The notes under the pieces are model-generated. The model had not been told where the DNA came from, made no database searches, and saw nothing but the letters and a program-made list of their open reading frames with translations. The translations under genes and the position numbers were made by a program. Below, piece by piece: positions 47,401-59,400 of a stretch of 64,000 bases of DNA. Position 1 is the first letter of the stretch; each line of letters starts with the position of its first letter. The DNA comes from Ophiura sarsii (lineage: Eukaryota > Echinodermata > Ophiuroidea > Amphilepidida > Ophiuridae): the NCBI GenBank assembly GCA_035610835.1, contig CM069441.1, forward strand, positions 103,413,606 to 103,477,605. Reading direction: 5' to 3'.

Positions 47401-50400
47401 GATTCCTTCTTTGTTTACATGGGCATAGATGTGATACAAATATCGAAACAATTCTTGCAAAAAGCTTGTATTTTGGCTTCTGAAAAATAACAAAAATAAC
47501 AAATAGTAAGGGCCGCCCTCACTGATTTTTAAACAAGTCCGGACGAGAAACACATTATTTTTGGTACTTGGCCTTAGTCAAATTTACATACCATTTTTTT
47601 CTTGTCTTGAATCACGGGTCTGTCAGTAATATTTGTCCAAAAAAGAAGATAAAAAAGAAAGAAGGAAAATGTACCGACTGACCCGACTTCAAAATGTTTG
47701 CCACTTGAGGGCAACATAACAACAACAACAATTTGCCTTACGGTTGGCCTATTATTACCATAAGAAATTTGAATCTTTCATAATTGGTAAAAGAAGTGAT
47801 GGTGTGTTTTTTTAATTCTGAGAATTAGGCCTCACAAATCGAGCTCACTCACCTCTGGGAGTTTCATTATTTTGATTTTATTCTGTTATTTTCTTATTGC
47901 AGAGTGCGACCACTAAGTAAGTTTGAGACTAAACGAGGCGATAAGGAATCTATTACTTTCACTGATGACACATCTATTTCGGTAAGTAAAGCCTCCCTTC
48001 TGAAGTTTAATTATTTTTGAATAAATCACACATTACAAATTATGTAAAACTAATTTACATTCATTTTCAAGGTGGGTTTCTCAATTGATCCTTAATATAA
48101 GTTCGCATATATTATAAGCATGCACAAATTTGCTATTTTTACCATTATTTATACGCATCAAACATCAAAATTCAAATTCTTCAGGGTTGGGTGCAAGCAG
48201 CGAAGGCGCCACAGGGGGATATGCCAAGGGGGATGGGGGGCAAAAGCCCCTCCTAAAGAAGGAAAAGGGGGGGGGGGGGAAATACATATAATAAAGGGAA
48301 AGTCAGGAAAGGGGAAAAAAGAGGAGAGGAAAGGAAAATGTGGAAGCCTATAAAGTTTTAGGATGCAGTGGCATGTCCAAAGGGCCTCCCACCCACCCTT
48401 TACTATCAATTGGGGGGAATTGAAAGGGTTTTAAATTAGTAGAAAAATAGCAAATATTCGCATGCTATACACGCGTATATGTCTAAAATGTACCTTAATT
48501 ATTTTATAGCCAGATTCGGGTACATATCAAAGATAATTTCACAAACAGGTAAACAGGGGTAGCGCTGACCTGCATATTTAAAGGTCCAAATCGAGGAAAC
48601 TCAGGGCCCAGTTATCTAAAACTATACACACAATTTGAACCTGCAGGTAACCCAGTAAAATGGTGTCAAGTCATTTGGGGAATAAAGAACCTGGTCCCAT
48701 GCCAGATAGGTGATGATGTGATAAATAAATGACCGTACAAGCGGGTGACCGAAGGAACATCAATCAAATAGCCAATTTACAAACAAAAACGAGTAGCATA
48801 TTGTTCGCCCTCACTGTTGTTGTAAACTTTTGACCAATAGCATGACATGATTATTTTATGACGTTTGGAATTAATATAACTTTCAAATGTGCAGATGTAA
48901 TGGGGTTTTGACACGTTTGTAGCCTTAAAGTGTGAGGATTTTAGGGTTTTTTGACACATTGCTAGGCCCAAAATGCAACAGCTTCAGGGGCCTCCACCTG
49001 GACCCCCATAGTTTTGGGCCCCCAACGTAGCACCCTGGCGCCGCCCCTGGGTGCAAGATTTTGTACAGCGGTAAGAGGAAGGAAGGCAGATTTCTCCCCT
49101 TTCTCCTTGTCTATGCGAATGGTGGTGGTTGATCACAATGTGCTACATTGGGATATTCCGGATAAAACCATACACCTCCCCCAATAAAAGACATAACCTT
49201 AGTTTTCCCACAGGGAGTATACATTTCATATGGGGCTTCCTACATGTACATGGGTGATTCCATTTGTAATATAATACTCCCTCCATATGGGGTGTATAGA
49301 TTTGATCTGGAATAGTCCATTTCAATTGTATTGTATGTGCATCATGTATGTTTACCTGTTGTTGACCCACATCTTTGTATACTTATTCTTCCTTTCAGAT
49401 TGATAATGAGGGCAAAAATAAGGCCTTCACTTTCAACGCCATATTTGACCCCCACACCTCGCAGCAAGAGGTCGTGGACCAGTGTGGCATCAAGAAACTG
49501 GTGGATAAGTCTTTGGAAGGCTACTCGTGTACCGCATTTGCCTATGGACAGACGGGCTCAGGGAAAACTTTCACAATAACAGGACCTGTTGGCAATGTGA
49601 GTAACAATATACTGTAAAAGTGGACATTTTCGTGCTTCGCACATTTTGAACAAGTTTGCTTGTTTTTATTTTCGCGATTTTGAGCTTCCTTACATCGACC
49701 TACATACAAATGGAATATATTCGCGCATTTTTATATTGGCGCCTGCTGATCTTAGCGCGAAAATAAATGTAGCACTCTTACGGTACGTATCAGTACATTA
49801 AACAATTGTCATGACTGCCTCTGCACCTATGGTTTTTCCAGGTTTTTAAGTGGTACTGACTGTCATCTCTGATAATTGAGAGCAACCCCTTGGTAAAGCA
49901 AGAACAGCAACCTGTAAGAGTCACTGTCATTATCCTCTGACCGTAATTTGGACAAACCTGTGTGTGCTCAAAACTTTGTTTTAAAATACAGCAAATTTGG
50001 TGAGTTGCCATTTTGCAATTACCTTAAATGCTAGACCACATTACAGTACACTCTTCCATAAAAAGCCCGTAAATGCTCTCATACAGGGTGCACGTCCCAG
50101 AATGATTTATACCATGTTTGAAAAAATAATAAAAATATAGAAACAACATTGCAGTTCAAGTCTAATGACTGCAATATAATGGGTAACATGTTACCTACTT
50201 ATTCAGTTAATTTCATCAAAATATCTTTATCTGTTCATGGTATGACATACTGAAAATCTGGGAAAACCTGTATTTTACTTTCAGCGTACATGTGCATTTA
50301 TTTCAATTGATAAAACTCACACCAAACTTCAAAACAGCCGCTGAAGAAAGTATAACCATGGAATTATTAGAAAGAGAAATAATTGGTATGGTATAACATA

Positions 50401-53400
50401 AATCACTCAAGCAAAACAATTCTCTCACACTCAAATATTGCTTTATAAAGCATCACCAACAGTTGATATTGGGCTGTGTGTGCCTTACATGGTCAATGAT
50501 TCTATTAGTTTCAAAATAAGTAATTTTGGTCAAACTTGGAATCTACCATTTTCCAAAATAGTCCATAATTTCTGTCAGAAATGTTTGATTTTTAAATTGC
50601 GTAAGAAAGCTAAATATGTGTAGATGTTAGAATCATATAAGCACTCTGACAAATGACAGTGGTATTCATAGCTAAATAAATGCACCTCTCCTGGAAAAAA
50701 TCATTCTGGGATACCCTGTATACTAGCTACTGTGAATGTAAGTAGTCTTTCTGTAAGAATTGACCATTTTACTACCAGTTCAATCAGTAAGAAATACAAT
50801 ATTTAGACATAGACAATACATGCAACTGTTTAGTTGTATTAAGCATTAAGATTGACAGAGGAAACAATCCTTACATATTTTGCTATGAAATGTTGGCATC
50901 TTAGTTTGTGGCAAAATTGACTATTTTAATCTCTCATTGAAATGTTACCGAAATAGGCTAGCAAATTGCTATTCCAATCCCTCAGATTTAGCTTATTTTG
51001 TGTTTTGTTGAATTTTTTAATTACATATTCACTATTTTATTATTATTTCTTTAACTTTTCTTTTATATTTGACATAGGATGAACCAGTGAACTACGGAGA
51101 CAACTATGGACTTATCCAGAGATCTTTCATGTATCTTTTTGATATGGTGCAAGAGAGAAAGAAAACTACTACGTATACGCTTACTGCTTCCTACTTAGAA
51201 ATATATAATGAACAGGTAATTGAACTTATAGTTTAAAAGGTAGAAATATATAAGCAAACCCCTCTGGGCAACTGTAAGAGAGTATTTAAATTACCACGGA
51301 AAACGATAGGTTTATTGATTGTGTGTATGACATGCTGTTATTTTTCAGGTGAAAGATCTTCTCAATCCATTCGGTAGGGATTCATTACCAGTGAGGTGGT
51401 CTAAGGATAAAGGCTTCTATGTCGAGAATCTATTTATAGTAGAATGCGAGACATCAGATGACATCTTAGCTGTACTAGAAGAAGGTAAGATATGACCAAG
51501 TGTACTGTTTGTCTTAGTGTATAGGCTCCCTCATCTGCATTCATCAATGTCTTATAGGTTTTGCCTCCTCTGATGTATCTAAATGGAACCACAAATGGCA
51601 AATCTGTGCTTTGGGATCATACAGTCAGGGCTGCCCGCCTGCCTGTGGAGAGTAAATTTGGTCTCAATCTACTTGTGAACAAGGGACACATTTGGGCAGG
51701 TATATTTCTTGTCGGGTTGATAACCTTTAGAAGCTGCATGCCTGACTGCATGGCTGGTACCATACAGCGCTGCATACAATTTGTTTAAAAGCTCCAAATT
51801 ATCATTGTTTTTAATGGAGTCATCTATAATGTATTGTGTTATCATTTGAGGTCAATAGGAAGTGTAGCAAAGGAAATTGCTCTTGACTAATTGCAATAAA
51901 ATGCTCTTGACTAATTGCAAGAAATAGATTGAAATTTTTAATGGATACAGCCATATTTTAATATGCTTGAGTTATTAATTTATATTTACACTCAAACAGC
52001 TTAAAATGGAAAAGAAACATTGTTGGCTGTTTTATTTGAATAGTTTCCATAATTTCCACATTTAATACGTTATATGCGTTGTCAATTTGTCATGGAATTC
52101 CTTTTAGCGATGAAAGATCAAGAATTTACATTGGAATGGAAACCCTCAACTACCAACTCTTACCAATCAAGTAAAACAGTTCTTTTTCAACAAAGGTTTC
52201 CAATTATACTTTATCATCGTATGTATCATAATCATGATTTCCCTACTAAAAATGATATTCAAATTATGATGTGTTCTTTACAAATCATACAGAATTTCCC
52301 GGGGTAGAATTTTATTTTATTTTAGCTGTTATTTCAAAGAATGGAATTGCTGTAGACTATTGTTACATTTTCCTATTACTAAATTTATTCTATTTTAGTC
52401 TGGGTTTTGATAGAACCTGTCACAATTATGCACTTATCAATTGCAACCCCGGCACAGGGGGACCCGGGACTAGCAGGGATTTGGGCTGGGACATGCACAT
52501 GGCCAATTTGACATCCCGGTGCAGTCGTGTATGGTTCCCGCAGGGTGGGGCACCATTTTTTGTACGTAACCGCTACAGTCCCCGGGTCCCCTTAGCCAGA
52601 CAAAGTATACTTAAGCTGGGACAATTTTTTGAAATATTTTTTTAGTGATGTACGTCCCTGCCACATCCAGACTACACTCCAGCTAGCGGGGGAATATTTT
52701 GAATGTCCCTGGTACACCCTCCCCCTATATCCGGGCAACATTTTTGTACATCGCGATACAGTCCCCGCATAGTACCTGCCATGTCTCGTGTCTCCCGGGG
52801 CCAGGGTTGCAATCGATAAGTGCTTTAGCTTAACAGTTTTATCAAACTTATAGGTAGGTGTAATCAACCATGGGGTCTTTTAGGCCTTATGTGATAGTGT
52901 GCATGGGGTATGGCCATCAGATCTGATAGGATTCAGATCAGTATAGGAGACAGGTTGTCACACCAATCATCAGAATCATATTGGCAGGTTTTGTACCATT
53001 GCAAATTAACCTTAACACTGCTAAATACCATGCAATATAAACCCTTCTGCTATTTCAGTCGTCTCATTGTGAAATCATTCTCACGTTTGGGCTTACGACA
53101 TACAAACTCCCAAAGAGGAAATCGCACTAGGAAAGTGTACACATTGAATCAGGGTGTGATTTCAGGGTATTATTGACAAAGGGAACAGTAAACCCGGATG
53201 ACCGAGAGAATGATAAGCTACGCATCACATTGAAGGGGAGGCCTATAACTAGCATGCTGTCTACTTTCTTTGATATAAATGACATTCTGTCATTGGACAA
53301 AGTAATAAACAAGCTTTCCAGAGACACCTTCCATATTGAAATGTGGGGGGGGGGACATCATAAAGTTTACGTCCAGTAATACATAATAATTGTAAATGAA

Positions 53401-56400
53401 TTGTTGTTATTGATGTGCGAAGCACCAAGGTACGTAGCACCGCGCTTTGCGCTAGCGCGGACAAGGGGGAGTCTGAGGGTGGATGTGCCCCCTCAGCGTT
53501 CAAAAAAAAATTCAATTTGGAACCCATTTGGTGCGATTTGGTGGGCTCTTTGACCGATATTTTATTGAAATGTTCGTTGATGAATGTTGATACAAATTAT
53601 ATTATTTTTGTGATGTGGTGTTATCTAAAAAATATTGAAAATGGATGCGCTCTTTCAATCATAGATGGTTCTTTAACTTTTAAAGACAGACACACATTAG
53701 ACTTTTTCCAAGTCCTGTTGCTTGCAACTAGCGATGAACTACAACAATGTAGAATTATATGACACGAATTACAAACACTTACAGTAGCCTTTTTGAGCTT
53801 TACAAGCGTTTAGAAACCGGTATTTAAAACTATATCCCGGGTATTGAATTAGCTTGGAGGATGGCAAGGTAAATAGTAAATAGTAGTTTGGAGGATAATA
53901 CTGTGGCACATTACAGTACCCTTAATGATATACACAAGTTTATGATACACGAGTTCACAAAAGTGGGGGGGGGGGGGACATTTGATATTGTGTCCCCCAC
54001 CCTTCAAAAAGTGGGGGGGGGGGGATGTGTCCCCCTGTCCGTCCCGTCCCCCCCCCCCCCCCCCCCCCCCCATGATTGACGCCCATGCGAGCAATAGACA
54101 TGGTGTGGTAGTATACGGTTGACAAAAGTGTTGTAGGAAAATCTGTAACCTATGTAGGAGGTACTGTAAAGCATGAACAATTTCGCATTTGTTCCACGAC
54201 TGCCAGCCAGTAAAGAACTTTGCAATCGAGACATTTTCATGCTGGGAAAATGACCAATATTGGTAATTCGCGAAACGTTAATGTCGCAAACTTTCATGCT
54301 TTACTGTTCATGTTCATTGGCAAAAAAAAGATTATTTACTCTTAAAATCTTAAATTTTAAATTTGTATGGAATGAGCTACCAAGGCCTCCGTTATCATCA
54401 TTGCCAACATTTGTTTTATAAATGGAACACACACAAGCACCAACCAATAGGTTTTTGTCTCACTAGCCGCTCGCTCGCCACTCCTGATGCTACCCAGGTA
54501 ATAATTCTGTGCATGATCACGTTTCATTTTTCCAGGAATGTGCCAAAGACACATCGCACACAATAACATCAATGAATATTCCAGTAGAAGTCACACTATC
54601 ATGTCGCTACAAATTGAGACAGAAATGGTAAGTTGTAATTGTAACAAGCGGTGCAAACACCCAAGTAGCTGGGTCAAGCACTTCCATATAAACCAAGTAA
54701 CCTAAATTCAATCTATTTGATCTAGGCCACCGATGCTAATGAAATAAACGTCATAGTTATGTCTTTAAAGATGTTCTTTCAATTCAGAACAATATATTAT
54801 GTTTAAAAAACAAAAATGGGTTAAAGGGGTGATTAGTTTATCTAAAGATTAGAATTTCCCTTTTTTTTAGGGGGGTGGGGGGTGAGGGAGGGGGGGGGGG
54901 GGTGAGGGAGGCGGGTAAGGAGGCAGGCACACCCACAATATCCTTTCTGGGGTATCTTGAAGAATTTCTAATTTTCTGTGATAAATTTTCAGATATCATC
55001 CATTTGTTTGTTCATTGCACGGGGGGGGGGGGGGGGGGGGGTTAAGCACCATTGAAAACAATATATTCAAGATGTACCACAACTTTTATTGAGCACCTTC
55101 CCCTGTTGTGCAAATTTGTATCTAAAAAGTTTTAACATTTGGCTCTTAATCTTTACTGCCCATGTTATTATAGTCTGTTTAAACTTAATTGCCATGTTAC
55201 GGATGTTACATAGTCTATGTAGATGATATTATTGCCGCTCTCCTAGCTTATCAACTTTTGGAACAAATATACTTCAGACTGAAGCAAAATACTTTTAAAC
55301 TGTACATGTACTTTCACTTTGTCAATAGTGGTTGATGTGTACTAACAGATTTGATACCCTTTAATTCACGGATTACCACACAGATTACCACACGCCAAGC
55401 TCTGTGTGAAAGTACCCATTGCTTGTTTAGTAACGAGATAGCCATTGAGCGGTCCAATCAAATTAACATCATATCCCTGGGCTGTACCATCTGTATTTGT
55501 CTTGGTGTATACACATACCTCCTTCGCAAATGAATCGATCTTTGATTAGACACTGTGCAAACAGGGAAATCCTTCAGACTGGCACAATCCATTTGTGTAA
55601 ATAGGGAATGTGTTGTAAAGTCTTGAGTAAACTATGGCATAATGGGAGTAAGGAATAGTGTTTGTTTGATGTCAACTTTTTACTTACGGCTTACATGTTG
55701 TATGCCATGAAAAAGGAGAGTAAATAATAATGCCATATATTAATCATGTATTGTTAAGTTGACATAATTGTTCAATTATTATCTCAAGGGGGTTTGTTAA
55801 TGTAATACCATCTAACAGCAAAGACATTCTTTGTGAACAATGTTTAGGTTAAATTTCAAGCCTCATTTAACAGGCACAACATATAAATAAGAACTATCAT
55901 CGAAATACTTAATTAATTGCCCTACTATTTCAAATAGGAGAAAAATTAAGGTCATCTATTCTCATGCCTTTACAGGCTTTGATTCCTTAAAATAATTGCT
56001 TATACTTACAGCAGACCTGTTTTTATGTGGGGGTAATAACAGGGGGTATGTGTCAATTTCCCTGGCAATTGCTATAGTCCTACTGCATGCATTAAACATG
56101 TTCCCCCCTTCCTCAAAAAATGTACCACCCTCCCCTGTCCCCACCTTTACTTTTCAGATAAAGATATACCTTTTAATATATTATTTATTTATTTTAAAAT
56201 TTAATTCATTATTTTCTATTTTAGCCGGATCCTGATGATGAGAATCTATACATAACCAAACATGGCAGATTAAGTTTTGTAGATCTCGCCGGTAGTGAAA
56301 AGGTTAAAGAATTAGGTTCACATGCTGATCTTCTTACAGAAACTACAAATATTAATAAAAGTCTACTAACACTAGGTAAGATTTGATATTGTTATAATCA

Positions 56401-59400
56401 TCTTTATATTATTGTTTTAATGTTTTTAATTTGTGTGCAATGTTAATGTAATATTTCCTGTAATTTGGCCTTTGGCCACCATTGCGAAATAAATATGAAT
56501 CTAATCTACAACATTCCCTAATTTGATAACAGAAGACCCTTTTTTACCCTTTCTCTGCTACTCTTTCAATGGAACTTGTTAAATGTATAATCATCAGCAA
56601 TACTATGTCAGAATGATCAACAGTGATTTCATTGGAGTGTGAACACTGAACACAGTATTGTTTAATGTATATAAAGTATATGAATAACATTTATTTGGTC
56701 ATCAATCTACCCTTTTTTCGACCTGTGAACATCAATGCTTCTTTTGAAGTTAATTATGGTTTATTTTGCGTTCGTGGAGTCCTATAACTAACAAGAATAT
56801 CTGGTCACGGTAATAAGGCTGTGGACTTTTATTTTAAGTCAAGAGGTTTTGCGCAGTACGTAATAAATGACCACCGTTTATACAATTTAATTAGTCTTGA
56901 TTAACAATTTCTGCTGCGGCTTCTACATGTATTAAATCTGGAATTAATAAAAGCCCAGCACAGCATACATGTAGGATAACAATGCGCGATTTGTAGCCAT
57001 GTAATAGCTTAGTCAATTATTATAGGGTTAAATTTATATTTCTGGCTATTTTGGGACATTTTCATAGTTCTTTTATTTTGTTTTCTGACAGGTAATTGTA
57101 TATCAGCATTAGGAGATCCTCGTAAACGTAATGGACATATACCATATAGGGACAGTAAGCTCACCAAACTGTTAGCAGATAGTTTAGGAGGTAATGGCAT
57201 CACTCTTATGGTGAGTACTGAGTGCACATTTATAAGAAGTATAAATGATCGTCTCTCCTGGACGGACTTGAAAAAGGTGTTTATCTTTAAGAAAAGAAAA
57301 TCATGAAATTGTGTTAGCATTGTCATGTCACTAGAATATAATCACTGTAAGCAACATTACGCAGAAAGAAATGTGTAGAAAACTAACAGCACCCAAAGTT
57401 AAATTGTAACAAGAATGTGATCGGGTCCATTCAGCTGTAACGACAGGTTATTGGAAATGTTCTTGAAATTGTCCTCATATTCCCTTTTCTTAACCCTTTC
57501 GGATCCATAGAATGTCTGAGAGTTCCTAAATTGAATGTCAGTTTTTATAGCGCTTTTCCAAGTATGCTCAAAGCGTGTATATTTAATCCACTGCCACTAT
57601 AGAATACATCAGAATCAGTTCCTAGCAAATAAAGAAATACTTTTTTTGTTGTCTGTATCTCAAAATGAAACAACTCATATAATCAAGTTTTGTATCATTT
57701 TAAAGCTTAAAATATACTTTACAACTTAAAGCTGGTATCAAAGACATTACAAAAGAGGCGCATAAAATTGAAACCCTAAGATTAATTCAGATCTGAAAGG
57801 GTTATTCTTCTGAAACTCAAAGTTAATTTGAGGTAAATTTGTTTCTTATATCTAATGATTGTATTTTGTTCTTTACTAGATTGCTTGTGTCTCACCATCT
57901 AAATATTGCGTACCTGAATCTCTGAATACACTTCGATATGCCAACCGTGCAAGGCGGATTAAGAACAAACCAGTTATTAGAATGGTAAGTGAACGGTCAT
58001 TTAACTGTCAGAATGCTTCGTTTATAGGAGAAATAAGTCAATATGGATGGAATAGAGTTGATTAATTGGGGAAGAGACCTGTCAGACAAATATTTCTTCT
58101 ATGAGTAGGCGACTTTTGTAGTTCACATTTTTCATCAGGGAAGCTTGCAATTGCTCTATAGTTTATTCAGTTCAAAAATGAAAACATGTCTTTTTTGGTC
58201 TCTCCTCGTGCAAAAGGAATCCAAGCGTACACTTAAGTTTTTGGCATACACACGCATCACACATATGAATGATGCCTGTTTGTGCCCTGTTGCATTTTGC
58301 AAGGCTTATGCGTGCGCACGGACTATTTCTTCTGTATCTGTTGTAAGAGGGCTCACCAATTGGAATTGACTGTACTAACAGTTAATAGTGAAGAGTGGGC
58401 TAGTGGTTTTGGTCATTGCTAATAGTGTTTTAAAAGTCCTGATTAAGCCACTTTTGTAGAACATGAATTGGGTAATTTAAATATAAATAATTTTGATTTA
58501 ATACACAAGATACATGGTTTCTGTAGACTAACTGCTGGTACATAGCGTTGTTGTTCTATCAAAACCTTGTATCTCCATTTGGCCTTTCAGCATGTGTAAA
58601 GTAATACTTCCTGTGTATAACTGTTGGGCAGTCTGCTATAAACATGTTCAAGGACCAAAATACACATTAAAACCTTGTATGTGCTCTTGCCACTGAACAT
58701 GTATAAAGCAACCCTTCATATGCATAACCGTTGGACAGTTTTACTTTAGGCATTTTGAAAGGTCCGAAAATCATACAAGGTTTTGAAAAAACAGCAACGA
58801 TAAGATACAAGGTTTCTTGAAACCAATTGCGTTATGCTATGCTTTTCAACTTTTTCAGATTTGTTGTATGCTTTTTCCTTGTAGGGGGAGGGGGCACTTG
58901 GTTGATATGAGGTCACAGGGATATGCCGCTAAATATGGTCCCATTTTCATCCATCTGGTAAATGAATGACCCATTTTCATAGCCATTTTTGATTCATTTA
59001 TGGGTCTAATTTCTTGAAATTTGCCATTTTTCCGCAGAATTTTTAGCAATGTTTGAAAACCGGGAGGTCTAATATCCTTAAATTTGCTGGCTTTACAGAA
59101 ATGTTAGCAAAATCTGTCAAATCTGTAGGAAAATGTTGGGTTTCTGGTAAAAACATGGGTCCATTTCCCCCGCAAATTGGTAAATGTTTGGGTCAATTTT
59201 CATTTTACTGGCGGCACATCCCTATAAAAAAAAGTATCTCAGTGACCCCCCAGGCTTTTCCTAGACTAATAGGTCGTCGAACTCCGATAGGTTAAATAAT
59301 TAATTAAGTTGCTTTTAGGTTCACAATAGCAAAGGGCGTCAGAGGATGTGTTATTTCCAGATAGCCAACAGTCACAGAATATTGCAGCTGCTTTTTTAAC

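Noticed and set aside
51561..51788. 75-codon frame in KIF12 intron 6
   Set aside because: No matching splice sites in phase, and exon 6 joins exon 7 directly through the conserved motor sequence.
52271..52645. 124-codon + frame
   Set aside because: It spans the left arm of a foldback element; no family resemblance.
53173..53379. 68-codon frame with a protein-like look ([20 protein letters not shown])
   Set aside because: It starts at a non-ATG codon, ends in a G-run repeat and has no splice support; possibly a decayed transposon fragment.
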